Shown: positions 55,473 to 64,000, numbered from the stretch's first letter. The stretch is 64,000 nucleotides of DNA from Pseudomonas benzenivorans (GCF_900100495.1 NZ_FNCT01000004.1:288070-352069); one strand, 5' to 3'. Notes: generated from the sequence alone by a model not told the origin. Translations and numbers: made by a program.

Positions 55473-56939
55473 TCATCCTCCCGGACTGGCGATACGCTGC
55501 GCGCGCGCATGACTGGCGAACGAGATCAGCAGCGCCAGCAGGATCAGTGCTGCGCCGACCGAGAACGTAGCGTGCAGGCCGGCCGCAACAGCGTCGGGAT
55601 GGGCCGTCGCCGGATCGCCGGCCGCCGGATCGCTGGTCGCCGCGCCGAGGGCGAACACCGCGCCCATCACCGAGGCGCCGGTGATCAGCCCGAGATTGCG
55701 CGACAGGTTGAGCAAGCCGGACAGCACGCCGCGCTGGTCGGGGCGGACCTCGGCCATGACCGCGGTGTTGTTGGCGGCCTGGAACAGCGCATAGCCGGCG
55801 GTGATGAGCGTGAGCGGGACTATGTAGCCGGCAACCCCGAGGCTCAGCGGCAGCCTGGGCAGGAGCAGGGCGCCGGCCAGCAGGATGCCGAGCCCGGCGA
55901 GGGTCATGCGCTGCGCGCCGCAGCGATCGACGATGCGGCCCGCCGGCACGCCAGCCAGCGCCGAGACCAGCGGCCCGGTCGCCATCACCAGGCCGACCTG
56001 GGCGGTATCCAGGGCCAGCGCGCCAGCCAGGTAGAACGGCCCGACCACCAGCGTCGTCATCATCACCGTCATCACCAGCGCGCTCATGACGAAGCTGGCA
56101 GCGAGCGCCGGATCGCGGAACATCGCCAGGTGCACCAGCGGCGCCGCGACACGCGCCTCGACCAGTACGAAAAGCCCGAGGCAGCCGGCCGCTGCGAGCA
56201 GCAGCGCCGCATTGAGCAGGTCGAAGTTGCCGCGCCCGAGCGTCATGGCGAGCGCATAGGCCGCCAGCGCCAAGGCCAGCAACAGGCTGCCCAGGTGATC
56301 GAAGCGAACCGGCTGCGCCTGCGGGCGATCGGCCGGCAGCCGGCGCCAGGCGAGGAGCCAGGCCAGGAGCCCCAGCGGCAGGTTGACGAGGAAGATCGCC
56401 TGCCAGCCGCCGGCGGCAATCAGCATGCCGCCCAAGGGCGGCCCTAGCGCCGTGCCGATCGCCGACATGCTCCCGAGTAGCCCCATGGCACTGCCGGTCT
56501 GCGCCTTCGGCAGCGTCTCGCCGATCAGCGCCATGCTCAGCGCCAGCATGATGGCGGCGCCGAGGCCCTGCAGCGCGCGGGCGGCAATCAACAGCCAGAG
56601 CGTCGCCGCCGTGCCGCACAAGGCCGAGGCGACGGTGAACAGCAGGATCCCCGCCAGCATCAGCCGGCGCCGGCCGAACAGGTCGCCGAGCCGGCCGACG
56701 CTGACGATCAGCGTGGTGCTGGCCAGCAGGTAGGCCAGCACGACCCACTGCACGTCCTGAAAGCTCGCGTCGAACGCCTGGGCCAGGGTCGGCAAGCCGA
56801 CATTGGCGATGCTGGAGCCGAGCGAAGACAGCAGCATGCTGAATGCCAGGCTGAGCAGGGCCCGCCTCGGCGAAGCTTCGGGCTGCGCCCGCGCGGCGGT
56901 GGCAGTGGCGCTGGCGAACGGCTTGAGCAGGGACTTCAT
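55473..56939 (-). CDS. DHA2-type MFS exporter
   Basis: A 488-residue carrier with 14 predicted membrane segments. Landmarks: SIANVGLPTLAQAF in helix 1, GRLGDLFGRRRLMLAG (motif A), LQGLGAAIMLALSMALIGE and GTALGPPLGGML (motif C, antiporter signature). This group exports drugs or organic compounds by proton exchange. The start at MKSLLKPF has GGAG upstream; the 28-residue extension before it lies in promoter DNA. A LysR gene diverges from it, 128 bp away, and likely controls it. Confidence 0.9.
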   Translation of the reverse strand: MKSLLKPFASATATAARAQPEASPRRALLSLAFSMLLSSLGSSIANVGLPTLAQAFDASFQDVQWVVLAYLLASTTLIVSVGRLGDLFGRRRLMLAGILLFTVASALCGTAATLWLLIAARALQGLGAAIMLALSMALIGETLPKAQTGSAMGLLGSMSAIGTALGPPLGGMLIAAGGWQAIFLVNLPLGLLAWLLAWRRLPADRPQAQPVRFDHLGSLLLALALAAYALAMTLGRGNFDLLNAALLLAAAGCLGLFVLVEARVAAPLVHLAMFRDPALAASFVMSALVMTVMMTTLVVGPFYLAGALALDTAQVGLVMATGPLVSALAGVPAGRIVDRCGAQRMTLAGLGILLAGALLLPRLPLSLGVAGYIVPLTLITAGYALFQAANNTAVMAEVRPDQRGVLSGLLNLSRNLGLITGASVMGAVFALGAATSDPAAGDPATAHPDAVAAGLHATFSVGAALILLALLISFASHARAQRIASPGG

Positions 56940-57067
56940 GGGCGAGGGCTCCGATGGCGGGTTGCCAGGAGCATAAAGGGGCGTGTTATATGGCGGAAGG
57001 CGCAGCATTTGCACTTTATTCATGCATATGACGCCATACCAAAATCACGCCGCACAGGGGTTTAGGA

Positions 57068-57958
57068 ATGTCGACGCCCGATCTCAATCTGCTGACCACC
57101 CTGGATGTGCTGCTCGCCGAGGGCAGTGTCGCCCGCGCGGCCCGGCGCTTGCACCTGAGCCCCTCGGCCATGAGCCGGGCACTGGCGCGGCTACGGGAAA
57201 CGACCGGCGATCCGCTGCTGGTCAGGGCAGGGCGCGGCCTGGTCCCGACGCCGCGGGCGCTCGAGCTGCGCGAGCGGGTCAGCCAACTGGTGCAGGACGC
57301 GCAGGCGGTGCTGCGCCCGGTGACGCCGCTCGATCTCGAGCACCTGGTGCGCACCTTCACCCTGCGCACCGGCGACGGCTTCGTGGAAAACTTCGGCCCC
57401 GCGCTGATCGCCCGGGTCCGTGAACAAGCCCCCGGCGTGCGGCTGCGCTTCGTGGCCAAACCCGACAAGGACAGCGCGCCGCTGCGCGACGCCAGCGTCG
57501 ACCTGGATACCGGGGTGGTCGGGGACGCGACCAGCCCGGAGCTGCGCATGCGCGCGCTGTTCCGCGACCGTTTCATCGGTGTGGTGCGCATGGGGCATCC
57601 GCTGAGCCAGGGCGCGATCAGCCCGGCCCGCTACGCGGCCAGCGCGCACGTGCTGGTCTCGCGACGGGGGCACGACCAGGGGCCGGTGGCCGAGGCGTTG
57701 CAGGTGCTTGGCCTGGAGCGGAATATCGGCACCATCGTCGGCGGCTTTGCGGCGGCGCTGGCCCTGGCGCGCGCCACGGACCTGGTCGCCACCGTCCCCG
57801 AACGGCATACCGGCAACCTGCGGGCCGGGCTGTTCAGCTTTCCCCTGCCCATCGACGTAGCGGAGATCAGCATCGCCATGCTCTGGCACCCGCGCATGGA
57901 CGCCGACCAAGCCCATCGCTGGCTGCGCGAATGCGTGTGGGAGATTTGCCGAGGCTAG
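57068..57958 (+). CDS. LysR-family regulator of the adjacent DHA2 exporter
   Basis: A 296-residue LysR protein. The N-terminal winged helix-turn-helix (residues 1-62, LNLLTTLDVLLAEGSVARAARRLHLSPSAMSRAL) is followed by a substrate-binding domain (about 90-290). NodD/PbpR-like features (the DLN start) are present. The intergenic DNA with the exporter holds an inverted pair TATGGCG/CGCCATA (56989 and 57032), a possible binding site. Activation of the exporter by an unknown compound is the likely role. Confidence 0.92.
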   Translation: MSTPDLNLLTTLDVLLAEGSVARAARRLHLSPSAMSRALARLRETTGDPLLVRAGRGLVPTPRALELRERVSQLVQDAQAVLRPVTPLDLEHLVRTFTLRTGDGFVENFGPALIARVREQAPGVRLRFVAKPDKDSAPLRDASVDLDTGVVGDATSPELRMRALFRDRFIGVVRMGHPLSQGAISPARYAASAHVLVSRRGHDQGPVAEALQVLGLERNIGTIVGGFAAALALARATDLVATVPERHTGNLRAGLFSFPLPIDVAEISIAMLWHPRMDADQAHRWLRECVWEICRG

Positions 57959-58192
57959 GCGGTTGCCACTGGTTCGGCCCGGTGCGGTGGGCCGATAACA
58001 GCAAGAGCCAGGTGTTGGCGCGGTACTCGGATTCACATCGGTTGCGGGGCGGAAGCTGGCGGTGCGGTTCAAATGTTTTCGGCCAAAAAGCGGACTGTCT
58101 GTCCTATAAATTGGTCCCCTTTTCCCCATCGCAAACCAGACCAAAACCAGGGGCAACCCTGTCCTTGTGAGACGAGAGCTACCCCTTTCCGG

Positions 58193-59407
58193 CTATCGAG
58201 CGTTCCGACAGAACTGCTGAATCGCTTCGCAGGCTTTCTTCAGTGACGCGTCATCCAGCGCATAGGCGATGCGTATATAGCCGGCCAGACCAAAGGCGCT
58301 GCCCGGCACCACTGCGACATTGGCCTCGTCCAGCAGGGCGTGGGCCAGGTCCTCGTCGCTGATCAGGCCGCGGCCGCCCGGCGATACCTTGCCGAGCAGC
58401 GCGGAGCAGTCGGCGAAGGCGTAGAACGCTCCTTCCGGCAGGGCGCAATGCAGGCCGGGGGTGTCGTTGAGCAGAGCCACCATGAAGTCGCGGCGGCGCT
58501 GGAACACCTCGCGGCTCTCGTGGATGAAGTCCTTCGGCCCGCCCAAGGCGGCCACCGCCGCATGCTGGGAAATCGAGCAGGCACCGGAAGTCTGCTGGCC
58601 CTGCAGCTTCTCCATGGCCTCCAGCAGCCAGCGCGGGCCGGTGGCGAAGCCGATGCGCCAGCCAGTCATGGCGTAGGCCTTGGAGACGCCGTTCATGGTC
58701 AGGGTGCGTTCGGCCAGGCGCGGTTCCACCTGGGCCAGGGTGTGGAAGCTGCGGCCATCGAAGATCAGGTGCTCGTAGATGTCGTCCGAGAGGATCAGAA
58801 CCTGCGGCTGCTCCAGCAGCACCTCGGCCAGGGCGCGGAGCTCCTCGCGGCTGTACACCGCGCCGGTCGGGTTCGACGGCGAGTTGAGGATCAGCCAGCG
58901 GGTGTCCGGGCCGATGGACTCGCGCAGCGCTTGCGCCGTCAGCTTGAAGCCGCTGTCGGCGCCGCAGGTGACGATGCGCGAACGGCCGCCGCAGAGCTGC
59001 ACCATCTCCGGATAGCTAACCCAGTAAGGCGCGGGGATGATCACCTCGTCGCTCTCGTTCAGGGTGCCGGCCAGGGCGTTGTAGATCACCTGCTTGCCGC
59101 CGCTGCTGACCTGGGTGTCTTCCCAGCTCACGGCCAGGCCGTTCTCGTCGCGGTACTTGGCAGCGACCGCCTCGCGCAGCGCGCGCAGACCGGCCACCTG
59201 GGTATAGCGGGTGTGGCCGGCCTCTATCGCCGCGATGGCGGCTTGGCGAATGTGCCGTGGGGTGTCGAAGTCGGGCTCTCCGGCGCACAGCGAGATGATG
59301 CTGGTTCCTTGCGCGCGGCGTGCGGCGACACGATCAATGATTCGATAAGTTGCTGAGGGCTGAGCAGCCGCAAGGCAGCGATTAAGCCTCTGAAAGTCGC
59401 GGCTCAT
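58193..59407 (-). CDS. PLP-dependent aminotransferase, class I/II
   Basis: A 404-residue aspartate-aminotransferase-like enzyme. N-terminal ISLCAGEPDFDTP, cofactor-binding SSGGKQVIYNAL, NSPSNPTGAVYS, ILSDDIYEHLIFDG, and the PLP-lysine in NGVSKAYAMTGWRIGFATGP. It should convert an amino acid plus 2-oxo acid. Its start overlaps the stop of the first RraA-like gene (ATGA), making it the last gene of a four-gene operon. It probably produces the 2-oxo acid cleaved by the RraA-like proteins. Confidence 0.93.
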   Translation of the reverse strand: MSRDFQRLNRCLAAAQPSATYRIIDRVAARRAQGTSIISLCAGEPDFDTPRHIRQAAIAAIEAGHTRYTQVAGLRALREAVAAKYRDENGLAVSWEDTQVSSGGKQVIYNALAGTLNESDEVIIPAPYWVSYPEMVQLCGGRSRIVTCGADSGFKLTAQALRESIGPDTRWLILNSPSNPTGAVYSREELRALAEVLLEQPQVLILSDDIYEHLIFDGRSFHTLAQVEPRLAERTLTMNGVSKAYAMTGWRIGFATGPRWLLEAMEKLQGQQTSGACSISQHAAVAALGGPKDFIHESREVFQRRRDFMVALLNDTPGLHCALPEGAFYAFADCSALLGKVSPGGRGLISDEDLAHALLDEANVAVVPGSAFGLAGYIRIAYALDDASLKKACEAIQQFCRNAR

Positions 59408-60039
59408 TGAGCCACCTCCTGGCGTGCGAGGCCCATCAGCTCGACCGTGGTACGTCCCTCGCGCAGGGCCGCCATCATCCGTGTTTCCTTGTCGAAACGC
59501 GCCATGCCCTCATCCAGGGTGCGCTCCACCTCGGCCAGGGGAATGATCACGATACCGTCGTCGTCGGCTACCACCAGGTCACCGGCAGCAACCTGGGCGC
59601 CGTTGAAGAGAACGGGCTGGCCCACCGAGGGGGCGGTGGCCTTGACCGTGCCCTTCACCGACACGCCGCGGGAGAACACCGGGAAGCCCAGCCTCTCGAT
59701 GGCCTGGATATCGCGCACCCCGCCGTCGATCACCAGGCCGACCACCCCGGCGGCCTGGGCGGCCACGGTCAGTACCTCGCCCCAGTAACCGGCGATGAAA
59801 TTGCCGGTACTGACCACCAGCACGCAGCCTTTCGGCGCGCGTTCCAGGGCCAGATGCAGCGCCAGGTTGTCGCCCGGCGAGCACTCCAGCGGGTACGCCG
59901 GTGCGGCGATAAAGGCGCCACGCCAGACCGGACGGATCGCCGGATCGACGGCAGTCGGCAGGCCGGAGGCCTCATACAGGGTGGAGCTGCCGAGCGCCTT
60001 GGCGCGTTGGGCTGCGGCATCGATGTCGTAAGTGCTCAT
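59404..60039 (-). CDS. RraA-like/4-hydroxy-4-methyl-2-oxoglutarate aldolase family protein (1)
   Basis: A 211-residue protein. WGEVLTVAAQAAG and VIDGGVRD carry the ligand residues of the HMG/CHA aldolase-RraA fold (Arg-Asp pair kept), and ADDDGIVIIP is the family C-terminal block. Class II aldolases of this kind cleave 4-hydroxy-4-methyl(or carboxymethyl)-2-oxoglutarate to pyruvate plus an oxoacid. RraA itself is a non-enzymatic RNase E inhibitor, so function must be tested. It is the copy nearest the aminotransferase, and overlaps both neighbours by ATGA. Confidence 0.88.
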   Translation of the reverse strand: MSTYDIDAAAQRAKALGSSTLYEASGLPTAVDPAIRPVWRGAFIAAPAYPLECSPGDNLALHLALERAPKGCVLVVSTGNFIAGYWGEVLTVAAQAAGVVGLVIDGGVRDIQAIERLGFPVFSRGVSVKGTVKATAPSVGQPVLFNGAQVAAGDLVVADDDGIVIIPLAEVERTLDEGMARFDKETRMMAALREGRTTVELMGLARQEVAQ

Positions 60040-60701
60040 TGGGCTTTCCTCTGCAGGTCGTGGTAACCGAGCGCGGCTCGGGCTTCTTTGAGGGTCTTGC
60101 CGCTGGCAATCTGCTCGCGGATCTGCGCTTCGACCTGTTCGATCTGGCGGGCGCATGCGGCCACGTCGCGGGCCCGCTGGCGCGGCACCACCACCACGCC
60201 GTTGGCATCGGCGACCACGATGTCGCGGGCACAGGCGCGCGCGCCGCCGATGCTGACCGGCTGGTTCACCGCCACCACCTCGACGCGGTCCTTGCCGGTG
60301 CGCATGAAGCGCCCCTTGGTGAACAGCGGATAACCTTCGCCGAGGGCCTTGTTCACGTCGCGGCAGACGCCGTCGATCACCGTGCCGGCGATGCCACGCG
60401 CCAGGGCGTATTGGGTCATGATGTCGCCCCACACGGTGCAGTCGCTGCGCCCGCCGTTGGCGATCAGCACCACGTCGCCGGGTGCCACCTCATCGATGAA
60501 GTCGCCCACGCTGCCGGGCGGGGTGCTGGCGCTGACGTACTGCACGGTGAATGCCGGGCCGACGGTGACCTGCTGGTAGTCGGCCAGCGGCGCGATATCC
60601 AGGCACTGCCCGGGCAGGCCCAGTTTGTCCATGGCATCCGACACGGCCGGGGTATCCAGGCCCTCGAACAGGGCGACCAGTTGCTTATCTTCCAGGTTCA
60701 T
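60036..60701 (-). CDS. RraA-like/4-hydroxy-4-methyl-2-oxoglutarate aldolase family protein (2)
   Basis: A 221-residue paralogue. VWGDIMTQYALARG, VIDGVCRD and ADANGVVVVPRQRA correspond to those blocks in copy 1; the Arg-Asp pair is kept. Overall similarity to the neighbours is low outside these motifs, so the copies are old or of different origin. It differs from copy 1 in an N-terminal LFEGLDTPAVSDAMDKLGLPG, the start common in dimethylmenaquinone methyltransferase-annotated members. It overlaps copy 3 by one base. Confidence 0.88.
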   Translation of the reverse strand: MNLEDKQLVALFEGLDTPAVSDAMDKLGLPGQCLDIAPLADYQQVTVGPAFTVQYVSASTPPGSVGDFIDEVAPGDVVLIANGGRSDCTVWGDIMTQYALARGIAGTVIDGVCRDVNKALGEGYPLFTKGRFMRTGKDRVEVVAVNQPVSIGGARACARDIVVADANGVVVVPRQRARDVAACARQIEQVEAQIREQIASGKTLKEARAALGYHDLQRKAQ

Positions 60702-61366
60702 CAGGCTTGCTCCGCGTTGATCGCTTCGAACTGGCTGTCGTGCATCACGCTCTCCACCGAGCGCCCGGCCCGGACTACCTCGACCATCCCCGCCTGGCGA
60801 CGGTCGATGCGTTCGGCCAGATCGAGGACCTTGTCGATGGCCTCGGCCGGCACGAAAACGCTGCCGCACTCGTCGGCGATCACGAAGTCGTCTTCCTGCA
60901 CCGTCACCCCGGCCATGCTCACGGCGCAGCCGGCATCCACCTGCACCAGGCGATTGCGCGCGCTGATCATGGTCACGCCGCGGCCGAAAACCGGGTAGCC
61001 GATGGCCTCGCTGCCCTTGATATCGCGGCTGAAGCCGTCGATCACCGAGCCACGAATGCCCTTCTGGCATGAAGCGTTGGCGAGGATGTCGCCCCAGCAG
61101 GAGATGCCATCCACGCCACCGGCGATCACCAGCACGCGGTCATCGGTCTCGATGCGTGCCACTACCGGTGTGATCAGATGCACCGTGGGCGCTGCGTCCT
61201 GCTTGGGCGCCAGTTGCACGGTGCTGGCGCGGCCAACGATCTTCGGGCAGTTCCACAGTGGCCGCAGGCCGACGGTGGCGCCGGGCAGGCCGAGGAAGTC
61301 CAGCGCGTCGGACACCGTATTGGTGTCCAGCGCGGACAAGCGATTCAGGGGTGTGTGTGCATTCAT
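60701..61366 (-). CDS. RraA-like/4-hydroxy-4-methyl-2-oxoglutarate aldolase family protein (3)
   Basis: A 221-residue paralogue with LDTNTVSDALDFLGLPGATVG at the start, CWGDILANASCQKG, VIDGFSRD and ADECGSVFVPAEA. It is the first gene of the operon and is divergent from the LysR gene, 105 bp away. Three different members in a row suggest either a hetero-oligomer or three related substrates. Confidence 0.88.
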   Translation of the reverse strand: MNAHTPLNRLSALDTNTVSDALDFLGLPGATVGLRPLWNCPKIVGRASTVQLAPKQDAAPTVHLITPVVARIETDDRVLVIAGGVDGISCWGDILANASCQKGIRGSVIDGFSRDIKGSEAIGYPVFGRGVTMISARNRLVQVDAGCAVSMAGVTVQEDDFVIADECGSVFVPAEAIDKVLDLAERIDRRQAGMVEVVRAGRSVESVMHDSQFEAINAEQA

Positions 61367-61416
61367 GGGAAGCGGACCTGGTTGTGTGGAGGCCTGAGTA
61401 TCGATAGACAGTTTCC

Positions 61417-61432
61417 ATAGGTATATTCCTAT
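61417..61432. promoter_or_regulatory. Possible LysR-type operator between the RraA operon and lysR
   Basis: ataggtatattcctat is an inverted repeat (ATAGG-N6-CCTAT) in AT-rich DNA midway between the divergent starts. A second imperfect dyad (ggttttcata ... atatggaaaaacc) lies at 61441-61471, next to the lysR start. LysR regulators often use two such sites. Confidence 0.6.
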
Positions 61433-61471
61433 TAAAGTAAGGTTTTCATACGTCCAACATATGGAAAAACC

Positions 61472-62368
61472 ATGATCAATTTCCGTCTGATCCGGCATCT
61501 CTGGCTGTTCCTCGCGGTGGCCGAGGAACAGAGCTTCAGCCGCGCCGCCAAGCGCCTGGGCATGTCGCAACCGCCGCTGACCGAACAGATCCAGATCCTC
61601 GAGCATGCCCTGAAGATCAAACTGTTCGAGCGCTCGCGTCAGGGCGCAAAGCTGACACCGGCGGGTGCCGCCATCCTGCCTGCCGTGCGCAAGTTCGCCG
61701 AGCAGCTGGGACGCCTGGAACTGGCGGTGCTGGAGGCGACATCGGGTCAGGCCGGCGTGCTGACCATCGGCGCCATCACCAACGCCATGATCGATGTGCT
61801 GCCGCCGCTGATCGACCGCTTCAAGGCGGAGCATCCGCAGATCACCGTGGCCGTGCGCGAGATCGACAGTGCCGAAGCCATTCCCGCCCTGGAGTCCGGC
61901 GATATCGACCTGGCCTTCGCCCGCCTGGAAGGCAACCTCGGCAAGAATCTGCGCTGCGTGCCGCTGACCGAGGATCGCCTCGCCGTCGCCATCCCCCGCG
62001 ACCACCCGCTCGCCTCGCGCTCTCGGCTGAGCTTGGCCAACCTGGCGGACGAGCCGCTGGTGATGTCCTCGCGCCAGGTCAGCCCGAACTACTTCGACTA
62101 CCTGATCGGCGTGTGCAAGGCCAATGGCCTGTCCCCGCGCGTGCTGCACGAGGTCCGTTCGGTCACCTCGCAGATCGCCTTCGTCAGTTGCGGCCAGGGC
62201 GTGGCGCTGGTACCCGCCTCGATGAAGAAGCTGGCGCCGGACAACGTGATACTGAAGCCGCTGACGCCCAAGCTCAGCGTGGTGACCACCGCCGCCGTAT
62301 GGAATAGCGCGCGAGCCAATCCATTGGTGGATGCGCTGGTGGCGCTATTGGCAGTGGATTCGAAGTAG
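61472..62368 (+). CDS. LysR-family regulator of the RraA/aminotransferase operon
   Basis: A 298-residue LysR protein with the helix-turn-helix in SFSRAAKRLGMSQPPLTEQIQ and a CbnR/BenM-like effector domain (LTIGAITNAMIDVLPPLI, SCGQGVALVPAS). It is divergent from the RraA-like operon and probably activates it. The alpha/beta hydrolase and AGCS symporter genes lie downstream in the same direction. The stop codon TAG is the start of a gtaggttggt palindrome. Confidence 0.92.
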   Translation: MINFRLIRHLWLFLAVAEEQSFSRAAKRLGMSQPPLTEQIQILEHALKIKLFERSRQGAKLTPAGAAILPAVRKFAEQLGRLELAVLEATSGQAGVLTIGAITNAMIDVLPPLIDRFKAEHPQITVAVREIDSAEAIPALESGDIDLAFARLEGNLGKNLRCVPLTEDRLAVAIPRDHPLASRSRLSLANLADEPLVMSSRQVSPNYFDYLIGVCKANGLSPRVLHEVRSVTSQIAFVSCGQGVALVPASMKKLAPDNVILKPLTPKLSVVTTAAVWNSARANPLVDALVALLAVDSK

Positions 62369-62480
62369 GTTGGTGCCGAGCCCGCGAGGCCCAACATGTG
62401 GCCCGCAGGGCCACCCGATGCCATGTGGGATGAGGCGAGCAGCGCGTTGTTGGGCTTCGCTACGCTCAGTACCAACCTAC
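62365..62480. repeat. Palindromic element (gtaggttggt type)
   Basis: gtaggttggt at the left and accaacctac at the right are perfect inverted copies; inside, gcccaaca/tgttgggc pair too. About 116 bp, no gene. The left end carries the lysR stop codon. Confidence 0.75.
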
Positions 62481-62603
62481 GTCGCGCATCGGGAATCCAT
62501 AGGTTCAACGTATGGATGGCTTACTGGATTAGGAATTTACAGAAGGGTCGACCCATTCGAGAGTAAGGCAACCGCGCAGCCATCTGTCCCAGGAGTGAAA
62601 GAC

Positions 62604-63422
62604 TTGTCCACTCAGCAAGAATTCTCCCGCGCCCTTGTGCCGCTGAACGTCGATGGCGTCGACCTCACAGTCGCGGCCCTGCACCGCGGCGGCGACCAGG
62701 CGCCCATCGTCTTCCTGCACGGCTTCGGCTCGACCAAGGAGGACTATGCCGACATCGTGCGCTATGCCACCTTCAACGGGCATCCGTTCCTGGCCTACGA
62801 TGCGCCCGGCTGTGGCGAAACCTCCTGTTCCGATCTCGCGCGCATCTGCATTCCCTTTCTGCTGAAGACTGCCCTGGCGATGCTGGAGCACTTCGGCATC
62901 CAGCGCTTCCACCTGGTCGGCCACTCCATGGGCGGCCTCACCGCTCTGATGCTGGCCCACCAGCATCCTGAGCGGGTGCTCAGCTTCGTCGATATCGAAG
63001 GCAACATCGCCCCGGAAGACTGCTTTCTCAGCCGGCAGATCCACGACTACGCCCGGGAAGATGCCGAACGTTTCTTCGACGACTTCATCGAGCGCACCCG
63101 CCATGCCCCGGCCTACGCCAGCGCGCTGTACGCCGCCAGCCTGCGTCACAAGGTGCGCGCTGGCGCGGTGCGCGGCATCTTCGAGTCGATGGTGGCGCTG
63201 TCCGACCACGGCGAGTTGATGGACAAGTTCCTCGCGCTACCCTGCCCGCGCATGTTCATGTACGGCGAGCAGAACGCCTCGCTGTCCTACCTGGCCTACA
63301 TCCAGAGCCAGGGCGTGCACCTGGCGCAAATCCGCAACTGCGGGCACTTCCCCATGTACTCCAACCCGACCGCCATGTGGGAGCGCATCGCCCACCTGCA
63401 GCGCTTGAGCGCCGGAACCTGA
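62604..63422 (+). CDS. Alpha/beta hydrolase
   Basis: A 272-residue hydrolase. HG oxyanion motif FLHGFGSTKEDY, nucleophile elbow GHSMGG, acid region FMYGEQNA and catalytic His in NCGHFPMYSNP. AGGAG lies 8 nt before TTG 62604; GTG at 62595 is a weaker alternative. Longer open frames upstream run through the palindrome and are rejected. Family members include lactonases, C-C hydrolases and esterases; a role in the same pathway as the RraA-like operon is inference from position. Confidence 0.88.
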   Translation: MSTQQEFSRALVPLNVDGVDLTVAALHRGGDQAPIVFLHGFGSTKEDYADIVRYATFNGHPFLAYDAPGCGETSCSDLARICIPFLLKTALAMLEHFGIQRFHLVGHSMGGLTALMLAHQHPERVLSFVDIEGNIAPEDCFLSRQIHDYAREDAERFFDDFIERTRHAPAYASALYAASLRHKVRAGAVRGIFESMVALSDHGELMDKFLALPCPRMFMYGEQNASLSYLAYIQSQGVHLAQIRNCGHFPMYSNPTAMWERIAHLQRLSAGT

Positions 63423-63581
63423 TCGCTGGCGCTGCGTCTCGCGGATAGAACGCCAACCCCGAAGTCCTCCAATAGCGCCGCCGGCCAGTGCATGCGCCGG
63501 CCAGCGGCGACCTATGCGCTTGCCTGTCGGCAAGGCGCTTGCTGCACACCCTCGAAACAACAAGACAAGAGAGGTAACACC

Positions 63582-64000
63582 ATGCTCGATCTCCTCAACG
63601 ACCTGCTCTGGGGCAAGGTTCTTATCGTTACCCTGGTCGGTCTCGGTATCTACTTCACGGTCGCCTCGCGATTCGTCCAACTGCGCTATTTCGGCAGCAT
63701 GTTCAGCATCTTCGCCCAGGCCTTCCAGCGCCAGAAGGGCCAGCTCAGCTCGTTCCAGGCCCTGATGCTTTCGGTTGCCGGCCGCGTCGGTGCCGGCAAC
63801 ATCGTCGGCGTGGCGGTGGCCATCACCCTGGGTGGCCCGGGTGCGGTATTCTGGATGTGGCTGGTCGCCCTGCTGGGCATGGCCACCAGCTATTTCGAGT
63901 GCTCGCTGGCGCAGCTGTACAAGCGCCGCGAGGCCGACGGCAGCTTCCGCGGCGGCCCGGCCTTCTACATCCTCCACGGCCTCGGCCAGCGCTGGCTGGC
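63582..64000 (+). CDS. Sodium:alanine symporter family (AGCS) transporter, N-terminal part
   Basis: The first 139 residues; the gene continues beyond the window. MLDLLNDLLWGKVLIVTLVGLGIYFT, RYFGSMFSIFAQAF, LMLSVAGRVGAGNIVGVAVAITLGGPGAVFWMWLVALLGMAT and the following FECSLAQLYKRR are AGCS landmarks. It imports a small amino acid (alanine, glycine or a related compound) with sodium. A GAGG ribosome site precedes the ATG. It lies 159 bp downstream of the hydrolase. Confidence 0.92.
   Translation, partial: MLDLLNDLLWGKVLIVTLVGLGIYFTVASRFVQLRYFGSMFSIFAQAFQRQKGQLSSFQALMLSVAGRVGAGNIVGVAVAITLGGPGAVFWMWLVALLGMATSYFECSLAQLYKRREADGSFRGGPAFYILHGLGQRWL

Noticed and set aside
60701..62149. 482-codon frame joining RraA-like 3 to the region opposite lysR
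   Set aside because: The extension is the shadow of lysR; the family start is the Met at 61366.

Overview
The window is high-GC bacterial chromosome and looks like Pseudomonas. The evidence is the gene families and their order. A typical Pseudomonas ferredoxin-NADP reductase tail, RhlG, BraC with its LivHMGF partners, OpgGH, RapA, the PhaJ/lipase-like hydrolase/FadD2/FadD1 block, HrpA and a CcoM-like cbb3 oxidase subunit are all present. From memory, much of the stretch from about 13.7 to 52 kb parallels P. aeruginosa PAO1 around PA3297-PA3316, with other genes such as opgGH placed among them. There are no tRNAs, rRNAs, CRISPR arrays, phage or transposase genes. The window is ordinary chromosome, heavily seeded with small non-autonomous repeats.

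Layout. 0-6.6 kb: end of fpr, a PAS-GAF-GGDEF cyclase, trmO, a DUF2182/DUF1326 cysteine-rich pair, rhlG, a YehS-type protein and a pseudouridine-synthase-like protein. 6.65-7.52 kb: an 860-bp near-palindrome without a credible gene. 7.6-12.5 kb: branched-chain amino acid importer (braC, then livHMGF). 12.8-13.6 kb: two small conserved proteins. 13.8-17.0 kb: a phosphonate/selenate-type ABC importer with two permeases. 17.1-18.8 kb: a GlxR/Hyi-like pair. 18.9-22.8 kb: two overlapping cyclic-di-GMP genes. 23.3-28.9 kb: opgGH (periplasmic glucan synthesis) and an acyltransferase. 29.3-33.6 kb: an MFS carrier and rapA. 33.8-35.2 kb: small proteins, an AlkB-like dioxygenase and ccoM behind two ANR-type boxes. 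35.2-38.9 kb: a TetR-controlled HlyD/ABC exporter. 39.0-45.6 kb: DUF1993, phaJ, a hydrolase, fadD2 and fadD1 (fatty acid activation and supply of hydroxyacyl-CoA). 46.0-52.0 kb: a Cache chemoreceptor and hrpA. 52.3-57.9 kb: Lrp regulator/EamA carrier pair, a tandem-repeat secreted protein, a crotonase, and a DHA2 exporter/LysR pair. 58.2-64 kb: a catabolic island with an aminotransferase and three tandem RraA-type aldolase-like genes (translationally coupled) diverging from a LysR regulator, an alpha/beta hydrolase and an AGCS sodium/amino-acid symporter.

The most unusual points are the triple RraA-like/aminotransferase operon, the DUF1326-DUF2182 pair, a REP-type repeat read in frame inside hrpA, two copies of a TIR-bounded element flanking fadD2-fadD1, several genes whose TAG stop lies in the end of a repeat, a pseudouridine synthase homologue without the expected catalytic aspartate, and a large non-coding hairpin. 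I see no convincing defence system or secondary-metabolite locus.
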